A DNA stretch of 64,000 nt from Lentisalinibacter sediminis (GCF_040706615.1 NZ_JAPDRF010000003.1:186001-250000), one strand, 5' to 3'. Shown: positions 16,439-24,206, counted from the stretch's first letter. The notes: a model not told the origin generated them from the sequence alone. A program made the numbers and translations.

Positions 16439-16518
16439 GTTGGCAACCCCGCTGTCGTAGGCTCTCGCCCGTAGACCGGTGGCTTTGCGTCCCGATCTTT
16501 CGATCGGTTTGCCCTTTT
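16439..16518 (-). promoter_or_regulatory. cyclic di-GMP-I (GEMM-I) riboswitch aptamer
   Basis: Minus-strand RNA contains the class-defining segments in order: GGGCAAACC (16514-16506), a 5-bp helix closed by a GAAA tetraloop (16501-16498), GGGACGCAAAGCC (ending 16481), a second variable hairpin (CGGTCTACGG...CCTACGAC), and GCGGGGTTGCC (ending 16442). These match the Vc2-type aptamer, including the tetraloop and receptor arrangement. It lies about 155 bases upstream of the Ig-repeat lipoprotein gene on the same strand. Whether c-di-GMP turns the gene on or off is not decidable by eye. Confidence 0.93.
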
Positions 16519-16580
16519 CAACTAACTCGATTCTCTGTCGTCAGCAGACCTCGGTGTTCGAGACCGTCTGTTGAGGACGC

Positions 16581-16608
16581 ACTCTAGCACCGATTATGTG
16601 GAGCACAA
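16581..16608 (-). promoter_or_regulatory. possible promoter for the riboswitch-lipoprotein transcript
   Basis: On the minus strand, -35 TTGTGC (16608-16603) and -10 TAGAGT (16586-16581) with a 16-base spacer. Transcription would start near 16574 and give a leader of about 290 bases that includes the whole aptamer. Confidence 0.45.
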
Positions 16609-16730
16609 CATGTCTCAAAACGCCGACACGTAGATGCCGAAAAGCACTGCGGCGAGTCGCGATGAGTTATGTCGTCTGCGGCTGTGCGCGTGGTTACGGA
16701 ACGCAGCGCGACGGCGATATTTTCCATAAC

Positions 16731-16762
16731 GAAAAAAGAAGGCCCCGCACGCAGGCGGGGCC
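16731..16762 (-). terminator. rho-independent terminator after the small periplasmic gene
   Basis: Perfect 8-bp stem GGCCCCGC/GCGGGGCC with a 6-base loop, followed on the minus strand by TTCTTTTTTC. It lies 28 bases after the stop codon of the gene at 16790-17239 and separates it from the riboswitch promoter. Confidence 0.88.
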
Positions 16763-16789
16763 TTTGCTCTGCGGAATCGCGCAGCGATG

Positions 16790-17239
16790 CTATTTCATGG
16801 TGATCTCGCGCATGAGGTAGGCGCCGGTGATCTCGCGCATCGCCGGATAATTCTGTACGAGTTGCTCGGAGCGCTCTTCCTGCTCCTCGCTCCACTTCGC
16901 CATGAACGCGTCATAGCGTTCCTTCGACGGGGCCAGATCCGCTGTCTCCGAGAACTTGATGACCAGCAGCAGATTGAAATCGCCGCTCGCTGCGAGCTGA
17001 CTCGAGTAGATCGCGTAATCCTCGATATGGCCGAGTTCTTTGGCGAGCTCGTTGGCGGCCACCCAGGTGTCGCGGATCCCTTCCAGATAGGTATCCATCA
17101 TGTTCGGCTTCACCTTGATCGCCGAGATCTGATAGACGGAGTCGCTGATGTCGTAGTCTTTCCAGGGCTCCAGTTCGGCCATCGCCGAGGACGAAAACGC
17201 CAGCAGAACGGCGATTGCCGACAGTCGAATGATACGCAT
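16790..17239 (-). CDS. small periplasmic protein of unknown function
   Basis: 149 residues with a clear signal peptide (MRIIRLSAIAVLLAFSSSAMA, cleavage after AMA). The mature part (YQISAIKVKPNMMDTYLEGIRDTWVAANELAKELGHIEDYAIY, then FNLLLVIKFSETADLAPSKERYDAFMAKW) has the alternating strand-helix pattern of dimeric alpha-beta barrel (NIPSNAP/ABM-like) proteins; that match is weak. It is a single-gene unit with its own terminator. A 27-base hairpin lies in its leader. Function not recognised. Confidence 0.8.
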   Translation of the reverse strand: MRIIRLSAIAVLLAFSSSAMAELEPWKDYDISDSVYQISAIKVKPNMMDTYLEGIRDTWVAANELAKELGHIEDYAIYSSQLAASGDFNLLLVIKFSETADLAPSKERYDAFMAKWSEEQEERSEQLVQNYPAMREITGAYLMREITMK

Positions 17240-17274
17240 GATTCTCTCCCTTGATCCTTCGTTGTTGTGATTGT

Positions 17275-17301
17275 CATCCGGTCAGCGATGCGGACCGGAT
17301 G
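17275..17301. other. inverted repeat between thioesterase and periplasmic gene
   Basis: CATCCGGT and ACCGGATG form an 8-bp stem around an 11-base loop, with no U-tract on either side. On the minus strand it falls in the leader of the small periplasmic gene. Role unknown. Confidence 0.4.
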
Positions 17302-17349
17302 CGCGGAGAATAGCACGGATGGGAAAATCGACGACGGCGGGAAGGGACG

Positions 17350-17838
17350 CTAGATCGTCCGCAGGCTGTCGCGTGTGCGCAGCCGAGCGTCGCGTCGCAC
17401 CTGCGCCGAACGGTACCGCCGTTTCTCGTCGTCGGTCTCCGGCACGACGTCCGGCACGACAGTGGGGCGACCTGTCTCGTCGAGACCGACGAACGTGAGG
17501 TATGCGGAAACTACGTGGCGGACCTCGCCGGTGCGGCTGTTCTCGGCCACGACCCGCACACCGATCTCCATCGAGGTATTCCAGGAACGATTGACGGAGG
17601 CTTTCACCACCAGTGTCTCGCCGGTGCGCGCGGGAGAGAGGAAGTTGAGGCTGTCCACCGCGGCGGTGACGCAGGTGGTGCCGCTGTGGCGCTCCGCTAC
17701 GATCAGGGCCGTACGGTCGCACAGGGCCATCACCAGGCCGCCGAACACCGTCTGCTCCGCATTCAGGTCGTTGGGAAATATCTTGTAGACGTTCTGCTCG
17801 ACGGCGGAATGCGAAGGCGCTCGACCGGGCATGCTCAT
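17350..17838 (-). CDS. hotdog-fold acyl-CoA thioesterase (YciA-like)
   Basis: A 162-residue hotdog-domain hydrolase that cleaves acyl-CoA to acid and CoA. Features: NDLNAEQTVFGGLVMALCDRTALIVAERH, matching the catalytic helix region with its Asn/Asp residues, SLNFLSPARTGETLVVKASV, and the YLTFVGLDETGRP strand. Start ATG 17838 overlaps the preceding stop as ATGA and has GGAGAGG upstream, so it is translationally coupled to the acetyl-CoA hydrolase-family gene. Specificity cannot be judged from sequence. Confidence 0.88.
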   Translation of the reverse strand: MSMPGRAPSHSAVEQNVYKIFPNDLNAEQTVFGGLVMALCDRTALIVAERHSGTTCVTAAVDSLNFLSPARTGETLVVKASVNRSWNTSMEIGVRVVAENSRTGEVRHVVSAYLTFVGLDETGRPTVVPDVVPETDDEKRRYRSAQVRRDARLRTRDSLRTI

Positions 17839-19847
17839 GGCCTCTCCCTCTTCGATCTGGCCAGTGCCAGGATGACCAGACGCCGCATTATCCGTTGCCT
17901 GAGACCGGCGGGCGACCCCAGTTCCAGCCGTTCCAGGTGCTCCGCATAGCGGCGATGCCCGTCGGCACGGCCGTCGCGCATCGCCGCGAGCCCCACTCGC
18001 AGCCGATCCGGCAGCCGGGCCGTGGCGCCCTTGAGCCAGGTGAGCGCTCCGGCGAGTTCCTGCTCGACGGTCGTGAGATCGGTGCCATGGGGATAAGGCG
18101 GGAAATGCGGCGCCACGTCCGGGGCGCCGAAGATCGATTCGAGCACCTCGGGCGTATTCCGTCGCGCATCGGCGGAAACGGCGTGATCGTCCGGCACCTT
18201 GCCGGCCGCCCTGGCAGATTCCAGCAGCTCGTCCTGGAACGCGGAATCCGCGATGTCCAGCATCCCGGCGATCACCTCCCGGTCGGGTCGACCGCGGGTC
18301 GCGGCGATCCCGTATTCGCTGACGAAGACGTCCCGGTAGTGACGCGGTACCGTTGCATGCGGATAGGACCATCGTATGTTGGACTGCGGCCTGCCGTCGT
18401 GCAGGCGGCGCGAGCGCAGCATGAGGACCGAGAGCCCGTCCGGCAGTGCCTGGGCCATGCTGACGAAGTCGAACTGCCCGCCTACGCCGCTCACTACCCG
18501 GCCGCCCTCGAGACCGTCGGATACGGCGGCTCCCAGCAGCGTGGCCATCATGGTCTCGTTGATGAAGCGGGCGTCGCGGCGCTGGCGCCGCTTGCGTTCC
18601 TCGTCACCGTACAGCGTGTTCACCCGCGAGATGCTCGTCATGTTGACGAGCCGACGGCGATCCTCCGGCAGCCGCCGCAGCGCCTCGTAGAATGCCGACG
18701 AACCGATGAAGAAACCGCCATGCAATACGGTATCGTCCCCGGCGTCGGCGGACCGACGCAGGATGTCCCGCTCGAACAGCGAGAACAGGGCGTCGCTCAT
18801 CAGTTCGCTGGAACCGTACAGCCCCTCGCGGAACGGTGCCGTCTCGAGCGGCAGCGCGGCGCGCCGTGGCGATGCGCTGCCGCCGGGCAGCCTCTCGAGC
18901 ACATCACGGAACAGATCCGGCTGCTCGTTGCGCAGCGCCAGGCAATGGGCGACCGCATCGCTCAGCGAGCCGATGCCGAGCTGCAGGGTGCCCCCGTCGG
19001 CCACGAGGCTCGCCACATGCATCCCGGTGGCGTAATCCGCCGCCTCGACCGCCCGATTCGGCAGTCCGAACAGCGGATATTCCCATTCCGGCGCATCCAG
19101 GACGAAGTCGAATGTGTCCGTCGGCACCTCAGCGTCCCCGGTCATGTAAGGCAGCCGACGGTTGACCTGTGCGACCATCGCGACCTCCCGGCCGGCCGCC
19201 TTCGCCTCGCGGAAGGCCGGCACGAGATCCAGCGTGATCTCCGGGTTGCAGCTCAGACTATAGCGGCCCGGGCTCTCCGGGCGCGCGGAGACCAACTGCC
19301 CCACCACGTTCACCCCCAGCCGCATCAGCTCCGTGACCACCTGGCTGTAATTGATACTGGTGTAGGACTGCTGTGCGGACGGCGTACCCAGATACGCCCC
19401 CGGCCGGAAGTAGAACTCCCGCACCTCGATATTCGGCGGCAGCGTACCGGCGCGGATCGCCTGGGCGTAGTGCAACGCGGGCCAGTCCGCGTACAGCCGC
19501 TCGACCAGCGGCGCCAGGAAGCGCTGCTCCAGATCCCCTTGGGCACGCGGGACCTGCAGCGTCAACGCGGTAAAAATCGTGAGCCGGAGCGACGAATCCG
19601 TCGCTGCCCGCTCGTACAGGGCGTTGGCGACGTGGACCGCCTTGCCCAGCCCGACCGGCAGCCCCAGCACGAGGTGGCGGCCGACCCGCGCGATGATCGC
19701 ATCCGCGAGCGCTCCCGGATCCTGCCAGGCGGCGCTCACGGACGGCACCGCGGGTGGCGGCCCGGCCCGTAGCGCGGGCGAGCACGGTGACGAGACTGCT
19801 GATATCGCATAATGGTCCGCATCGGTCCGGGATCCTGTCGCGAACAA
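17835..19847 (-). CDS. acetyl-CoA hydrolase/transferase family protein
   Basis: A 670-residue cytosolic protein of the CoA-transferase superfamily that cleaves or exchanges CoA thioesters. N-terminal domain: HLVLGLPVGLGKAVHVANAL, VREFYFRPGAYLG, TSINYSQVV. The central domain has LQLGIGSLSDAVAHCLALR, and the C-terminal domain has GGFFIGSSAFYEALRRLPED and SGVGGQFDFVSMAQAL. It is longer than the usual ~430-500 residues, with an extra C-terminal helical part (from about 570). The first ~35 residues are unlikely to be conserved, so translation may begin downstream, for example at an in-frame GTG near VPSVSAAW. Operon with the thioesterase. Confidence 0.82.
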   Translation of the reverse strand: MFATGSRTDADHYAISAVSSPCSPALRAGPPPAVPSVSAAWQDPGALADAIIARVGRHLVLGLPVGLGKAVHVANALYERAATDSSLRLTIFTALTLQVPRAQGDLEQRFLAPLVERLYADWPALHYAQAIRAGTLPPNIEVREFYFRPGAYLGTPSAQQSYTSINYSQVVTELMRLGVNVVGQLVSARPESPGRYSLSCNPEITLDLVPAFREAKAAGREVAMVAQVNRRLPYMTGDAEVPTDTFDFVLDAPEWEYPLFGLPNRAVEAADYATGMHVASLVADGGTLQLGIGSLSDAVAHCLALRNEQPDLFRDVLERLPGGSASPRRAALPLETAPFREGLYGSSELMSDALFSLFERDILRRSADAGDDTVLHGGFFIGSSAFYEALRRLPEDRRRLVNMTSISRVNTLYGDEERKRRQRRDARFINETMMATLLGAAVSDGLEGGRVVSGVGGQFDFVSMAQALPDGLSVLMLRSRRLHDGRPQSNIRWSYPHATVPRHYRDVFVSEYGIAATRGRPDREVIAGMLDIADSAFQDELLESARAAGKVPDDHAVSADARRNTPEVLESIFGAPDVAPHFPPYPHGTDLTTVEQELAGALTWLKGATARLPDRLRVGLAAMRDGRADGHRRYAEHLERLELGSPAGLRQRIMRRLVILALARSKRERP

Positions 19848-19904
19848 TACCGTTAAGAGTCATTCAAACACATGCGGGTCACCCGAAACCCGTCGGAGGA
19901 GCAG

Positions 19905-20696
19905 ATGCAATCACGCCCGAGCAGCGTCTCCCGCGCCGCCACCACCGTTTCCGGCAGGCTCGGTAAGGTCGTCCTGTCCGTTCTCGCCGTTGCCGCCGCC
20001 GTCCCGGCCGCAGCCGAAGCGCCCCCGGTCGCGCGCGAGGCTTTCGCCAACATGCCCCGTGTCACCGGCGAATGGGCGTTCACGCGCAGCCGCGAGGACA
20101 ACGACGGCAGCCGGGTAGAGCGGTTCGATCCGTCCGCCGAGGCAAAATGGCAGCTGCTGTCCGTGGATGGCCGTGAGCCCACGGAGGACGAGCTCCGCGA
20201 CTACGCCGAGGAAATCGAGCGGCGCCTGGCCCGCGAAGGGGGCCGACCGGGCGACAACGATTTCGACGGCCTCGCCGCAGAGGACGGATGGGAGCTGCTG
20301 GAAGAAGACGAGGAGCGGATAACGTGGCGCTTCCGACCGGCGGCGGGCGCGACGGATCGGGAAGACATGGCGAAGCACCTGCAGGGCGAGATGACCATCC
20401 TGAAGTCGGTGCCGTACGTCGAGTCTTTCCGCCTCTACAGCGACGAACCCTTCCGCGCCAAAGTCATCGCGAAAATCGAGCGATTCGACACGCGGATCGA
20501 GATGATACGACTGGACCGCCAGGCCTACATGCCGGCCCGGGTCACCACCGAGGTGCGGGGCAGCGCCGCATTCGGCCTGAAGAGCATCGCGCGTGACATC
20601 CTGCTGACCTACTCGGATTTCCGCTACGCCGGATCCCGCAGTGCAGACAAGAACGGCAGCTCCGCGGCTGCTGCAGCCAGCAACGCCGGCCGCTGA
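19905..20696 (+). CDS. secreted hypothetical protein, possibly LolA-like
   Basis: 263 residues with a signal peptide ending VPAAAEA. The mature part alternates short strands (GEWAFTRSREDNDGSRVERFDP, ITWRFRP, FRLYSDEPFRAKVIAKIERFDTRIEMI, YMPARVTTEVRGSAAFGLKSIARDILLTYSDFRYA), giving a beta-rich fold that ends in a Ser/Ala-rich tail. I suspect an outer-membrane lipoprotein-carrier-like or DUF-type periplasmic fold, but no defining motif is present. Start ATG 19905 has GGAGGAG upstream; an earlier in-frame ATG (19872) lacks one. The stop codon lies inside a 26-bp palindrome. Confidence 0.75.
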   Translation: MQSRPSSVSRAATTVSGRLGKVVLSVLAVAAAVPAAAEAPPVAREAFANMPRVTGEWAFTRSREDNDGSRVERFDPSAEAKWQLLSVDGREPTEDELRDYAEEIERRLAREGGRPGDNDFDGLAAEDGWELLEEDEERITWRFRPAAGATDREDMAKHLQGEMTILKSVPYVESFRLYSDEPFRAKVIAKIERFDTRIEMIRLDRQAYMPARVTTEVRGSAAFGLKSIARDILLTYSDFRYAGSRSADKNGSSAAAAASNAGR

Positions 20697-20713
20697 CGCC
20701 GGCGTCAGCGGCC
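20688..20713. terminator. perfect 26-bp palindrome containing both convergent stop codons
   Basis: GGCCGCTGACGCC followed directly by its exact reverse complement. The plus-strand gene stops at 20694-20696 and the minus-strand gene at 20707-20705, symmetrically placed in the two arms, and both proteins end Gly-Arg. A GTTGTTCTC tract follows on the plus strand only. Likely a bidirectional terminator or end-protecting hairpin. Confidence 0.7.
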
Positions 20714-21247
20714 GTTGTTCTCGACGATGCCGTCCAGCAGCTTCTTCGCCCGCAGGAACTGGTCCCGGGCCTTGCCGAGGTAGAGCATCACCTCGTCGAC
20801 GTAGTTGTCCGCCGAAGCCGACCACACCCGGTTCAGGTAGCGCTCGCCCGCGGCGAACTCGCTCATGACGTCCGCATAGACCTGCAGTCCATAGAGATGG
20901 GACAGACTGTGGCGGGCGTCTACGAAGCGGATGAGATCATCCCGGAACAGCCGGTCGATCTCGAAGCGCATATTGTGCGGCGGTATGGAATCCCGGTCGC
21001 CGTACAGCTGCTCCAGGTTCGCGCAGATCCCGGTCAGGCTCTCGGTCAGATCGCGGCGGTTGCCCTCCAGCACGTGGCCCGCCGTCGCCCCGGCCCGGGT
21101 GGCCCGCTTGACCATGACCACGCCGGCAGCCCCGGCCAGCGCGGCCGGCAGGAACCAGGCCCATTCGGTGGTCTCGGCATCCGTGGACGCGAAATAGGCG
21201 CCCAACAGGAATCCGGCCGCGAGCAACAGATAACCCAGCCGCGTCAT
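20705..21247 (-). CDS. small membrane-anchored protein coupled to OPT transporter
   Basis: 180 residues: two N-terminal membrane segments (YLLLAAGFLLGAYFAST and WAWFLPAALAGAAGVVMV), then a cytoplasmic helical domain (LTESLTGICANLEQLYGD, FRDDLIRFVDARHSLSHLYGL, YLNRVWSASADNYVDEVMLYLGKARDQFLRAKKLL). Start ATG 21247 overlaps the OPT stop as ATGA, so it is made together with the transporter and may be an accessory subunit; that is inference. I do not recognise a named family. Confidence 0.8.
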   Translation of the reverse strand: MTRLGYLLLAAGFLLGAYFASTDAETTEWAWFLPAALAGAAGVVMVKRATRAGATAGHVLEGNRRDLTESLTGICANLEQLYGDRDSIPPHNMRFEIDRLFRDDLIRFVDARHSLSHLYGLQVYADVMSEFAAGERYLNRVWSASADNYVDEVMLYLGKARDQFLRAKKLLDGIVENNGR

Positions 21248-22977
21248 GCCGCCGCCACCACGAAGTAGATGGCGAAGCCGACGCCCACCAGCGCCTCGCC
21301 GACGATGAGTCCGGCGGCGATCGGGATGCCGGTGTCCTCGCTCCAGCGCTGTCCGAACTTGCGGTCCGACGCCAGGCGCAGCAGCGTACCCAGCGCATAG
21401 GTCAGCACGATATTGAACGGCAGGTAGAAGCCGAGGCCCACCGTGATGCCGAGACCGCCCTGCAGCGCGGAGAGTATGGCGCCCAGCGCCGCGCCGGCCA
21501 CGTATTTCTGCACCGGCACGTCGCCGCCGAGGATGCCCTCCACCGTGCTGGCCAGCGCCTGCGCCTGGGGCGCAGGCAGTTTCTCGCTGCCGAGGCCGTA
21601 GGCGTTGTCCAGGACGAAGATCAGCACGATCACGACCAGCGGACCCAGCCACGCGCCGATGAACTGGCCCATCTGCTGCATCCGCGGCGTCGCCCCGACC
21701 AGGTAGCCCGTCTTCAGATCCAGCATCAGGTCGGTCGCCTGGGACATGGCCACACACGTGGCGGCGCCGACCATGATGGCGGCGACGATCGCGTCCGCCC
21801 GGTCCAGGCCGCTCGTCGCGACGATCAGGAGCGTGATACCGATCAGCGTCATGCCGGACAGCGGCGACCAGTTGGTCCGCCCGATGGCCTCCGACAGGAT
21901 GACTCCCGCCATCCAGATCCACACGGTGCCGAGCAGCGCCATCAGGGCGCCCCGACCGATGCCGACAGCCTCCGTGGAGGACACGGCGATGACCCCCAGC
22001 AGCAGCGCAGCACCGACGATGGCGCCGTAGAGCAGCTTGATCGGCATCTCGTCACCGGATACCGCGGATTCGACCTTGGCGGCACTCTGCATCGAACGCA
22101 CCGCCGAGCGGATCAACGGGAAAGCCAGCACAACACCCATGACGGCGCCACCGATCAGCATGCCGATACCGATGGGCCGGAACAGCGCGGAACGCAGGAA
22201 GCCCGGGTCCGTGATGGTCTGGCCGGTGGCGGGGTCCACCGGCAACTGACCGTTAGCCGCCAGCATCGGCGCGATGAACCACCAGGTCACGAAGCCACCG
22301 ATGATGAAGGCGACGCCGCCCTTGCCCGCGATGAAAGCGACGCCGACGGTCAGCAGCGACAGGTACCAGACCCCGTTCATGTACTCGGGCATGCCCAGGC
22401 GGGAGCCGAGGTCCCAGTTGGAGACGCCGGTCCACTGGGTGGCGAAATGCACGGCCGCGCTCACGGCAGCGGCGCCCAGCAGGATCGCGGCCTTGCGCAC
22501 GCCGGCGCCCGGGGACTTCAGGATGGTGGCCACCGCCACGCCGCCGGGATAAGTCAGACGCTCGAAATCGATCATCTGCTTCCTGAGCGGGATGATGAAG
22601 GCGATGCCGAGGAAGGCGCCGGCGATACAGCCGAAGGTGAGGATGTAGGGATTGAAGTCGCCGCCGTGACCGAGGATGAAGATCGCCGGCACGGAAAACA
22701 TCATGCCCGAGGAGGCGCCGTTCACCGCGCTGGCCACCGTCTGGGCGATGTTATTTTCGATGATGCTGCGCCGGCGCAGCAGGCCGCGCAGGATGCCGAA
22801 GCCGAGGATGGCGGCGAGCTCCGAACCCTCGATGGAGAAGCCGAGAATGAGCGCCGCGTAGCCGATGGAGATGGCGATGATGACGCCGAGGAACCAGCCG
22901 ACGATCACCGCCGGCCAGGAGAGCTCCGGATAAGCGCCATGCATGGGCACCGGTCCCGCAGCATTATTCATGGACAT
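21244..22977 (-). CDS. OPT-family oligopeptide transporter
   Basis: A polytopic inner-membrane carrier of 577 residues with about 14-16 hydrophobic segments. Diagnostic parts: ELSWPAVIVGWFLGVIIAISIGYAALILGFSIEGSELAA at the N-terminus, FAHGGDFNPYILTFGCIAGAFLGIAFIIPLRKQMI-like segment, VAMSQATDLMLDLKTGYLVGATPRMQQ and VQKYVAGAALGAILSALQGGLGI, typical of the OPT superfamily (peptides or metal chelates). ATG 22977 and 22971 are both possible; a GGAGAGGAG sequence precedes them. It follows a hairpin and a tandem repeat and is coupled to a small membrane protein. Confidence 0.88.
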   Translation of the reverse strand: MSMNNAAGPVPMHGAYPELSWPAVIVGWFLGVIIAISIGYAALILGFSIEGSELAAILGFGILRGLLRRRSIIENNIAQTVASAVNGASSGMMFSVPAIFILGHGGDFNPYILTFGCIAGAFLGIAFIIPLRKQMIDFERLTYPGGVAVATILKSPGAGVRKAAILLGAAAVSAAVHFATQWTGVSNWDLGSRLGMPEYMNGVWYLSLLTVGVAFIAGKGGVAFIIGGFVTWWFIAPMLAANGQLPVDPATGQTITDPGFLRSALFRPIGIGMLIGGAVMGVVLAFPLIRSAVRSMQSAAKVESAVSGDEMPIKLLYGAIVGAALLLGVIAVSSTEAVGIGRGALMALLGTVWIWMAGVILSEAIGRTNWSPLSGMTLIGITLLIVATSGLDRADAIVAAIMVGAATCVAMSQATDLMLDLKTGYLVGATPRMQQMGQFIGAWLGPLVVIVLIFVLDNAYGLGSEKLPAPQAQALASTVEGILGGDVPVQKYVAGAALGAILSALQGGLGITVGLGFYLPFNIVLTYALGTLLRLASDRKFGQRWSEDTGIPIAAGLIVGEALVGVGFAIYFVVAAA

Positions 22978-22988
22978 CGCTCCTCTCC

Positions 22989-23019
22989 GGGGTCCGCTGT
23001 GAGACCTCTGCCGGACCCC
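22989..23019 (-). promoter_or_regulatory. hairpin just upstream of OPT start
   Basis: GGGGTCCG and CGGACCCC pair as an 8-bp stem around a 15-base loop, ending a few bases before the GGAGAGGAG Shine-Dalgarno of the OPT gene. No U-tract. It could affect translation or stabilise the 5' end. Confidence 0.45.
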
Positions 23020-23039
23020 GCTCCGGGCGGAGTCTATCA

Positions 23040-23105
23040 TGGCTCATCCGTGGCTCATCCATGGCTCATCCATGGCTCATGCGCGGGTCATGCGCGAGTC
23101 ACGTC
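23040..23105. repeat. degenerate 11-bp tandem repeat, six units
   Basis: Units read TGGCTCATCCG, TGGCTCATCCA, TGGCTCATCCA, TGGCTCATGCG, CGGGTCATGCG, CGAGTCACGTC. The first four are nearly identical and the last two decay. It occupies the space between the patatin-like stop and the OPT leader hairpin and touches the stop codon of neither gene. Confidence 0.85.
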
Positions 23106-24176
23106 TCACGGCAGCAGGGGCTCGATGCGCTCCGCGCTCAGGCCCTTTTGCATCACCTCGGCGAATTCGTCTCCCAGCCTCTCGCTCTCGGCCACCGCCT
23201 GCTTCCAGCGGCGCTCTCTGGTGGCCGGATCGTAGCGGCGGAAATCGTGGCGGTCAGGGATACGCCCCCCCGGCAGGCCGGCGACGAAGTCGTCGGAGGG
23301 CGCCATCAGGAGGACGCGGTCCAGATGCGCCGGCACGGGGCGACGCCAGGAGAGGCGCTTGTCGAACCAGCCCGGGATGAGGTGGGGATAGAAATGGGGA
23401 TAGAATGTGATGCCGTCGACCGCCGACAGCGGCAGGTCGAGGTGATAGTCGATGATGCCGCCGTCCCGATACACGCCGGGCGCGCCGCCCGGGATGTCCC
23501 GCATGCCCTCGATCACCAGCGGGATGGCGCCGCTCGCCAGGATGGCCGGCGCCAGGTTCTCCGCGGTAAGCCCGTGCACCCGCAACGGGAAATCGTCGGC
23601 GTGCAGGAAAGGCGCCTCGTCCCGGGGGTCGCTGAACAGGGCGCGGCTGAAGAACGCCCGCAGGCTGCGGCGGCTCAGCAGGTTGCCGGCGGCAGCGAGC
23701 ACCAGGCCCGCCGTCAGCATCGCGCCGCGCTCCGAGGCCGCCGGTCCATGGGCGCGGGCGGTCATCACGTGGGTGCGCAGCACCGGATGAGCGAGGATCT
23801 CCCGCGGCCCGCCGGGCCCCAGCGTGTGACCGAGTATCTCCCGGCTCTTGGCCGTGATCTCCGCTCGGTCCGGCCGTTCGCTGTAGTGTTGGTAGACGTA
23901 GCCATCGCGCAGCCGGTCTAGCGCCGCCAGCGGATCCGACTGGGCGTAGCAGGCGAAACGCCAGGTGCCTATGGAAGACCCGATGAGATGCACGGGACCG
24001 CGCAGTCGCGGCAGCAGCTCGCGCATGATGATCCGGTCCAGACCGTACAGGACCAGCCATTTCGCGCCGCCGGACGCGCCGGCGAGGAGGCGGATGCGCT
24101 CCGGGTCGAGGCCGCGCTCGCGGATCTCCGCCAGCGCACCCGGGCCAGCCAGAAATCGCAGAGCACGCCCCGCCAA
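23106..24176 (-). CDS. patatin-like phospholipase family protein
   Basis: A 356-residue predicted serine lipid hydrolase. It has a glycine-rich oxyanion segment (LLAGASGGAKWLVL), the nucleophile elbow GSSIG near residues 66-70, and the catalytic Asp motif YRDGGIIDYH near residue 235, in the patatin order of oxyanion loop, GxSxG, DGG. No signal peptide or membrane helix. Sequence outside these motifs is divergent, and substrate and physiological role are unknown. Start ATG 24176 gives a compact N-terminus; the gene lies 30 bases after the GNAT gene. Confidence 0.78.
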   Translation of the reverse strand: MAGRALRFLAGPGALAEIRERGLDPERIRLLAGASGGAKWLVLYGLDRIIMRELLPRLRGPVHLIGSSIGTWRFACYAQSDPLAALDRLRDGYVYQHYSERPDRAEITAKSREILGHTLGPGGPREILAHPVLRTHVMTARAHGPAASERGAMLTAGLVLAAAGNLLSRRSLRAFFSRALFSDPRDEAPFLHADDFPLRVHGLTAENLAPAILASGAIPLVIEGMRDIPGGAPGVYRDGGIIDYHLDLPLSAVDGITFYPHFYPHLIPGWFDKRLSWRRPVPAHLDRVLLMAPSDDFVAGLPGGRIPDRHDFRRYDPATRERRWKQAVAESERLGDEFAEVMQKGLSAERIEPLLP

Positions 24177-24206
24177 GAGACCGTTCCTGACCCGGCGTGC
24201 GGCGCG

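Larger units (their letters stand above)
16285..16789. other. 505-base non-coding region: riboswitch leader, promoter and upstream terminator
   Basis: The only gene-free stretch longer than 300 bases. It holds, on the minus strand from right to left, the terminator of the small periplasmic gene (16731-16762), a possible promoter (16581-16608), the c-di-GMP aptamer (16439-16518), a nested hairpin pairing GCGCTC with GAGCGC, the terminator-like hairpin (16322-16345), and the lipoprotein Shine-Dalgarno, which sits in the loop of GGCA-GGAG-TGCC. I see no further gene in 16609-16730. Confidence 0.8.
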
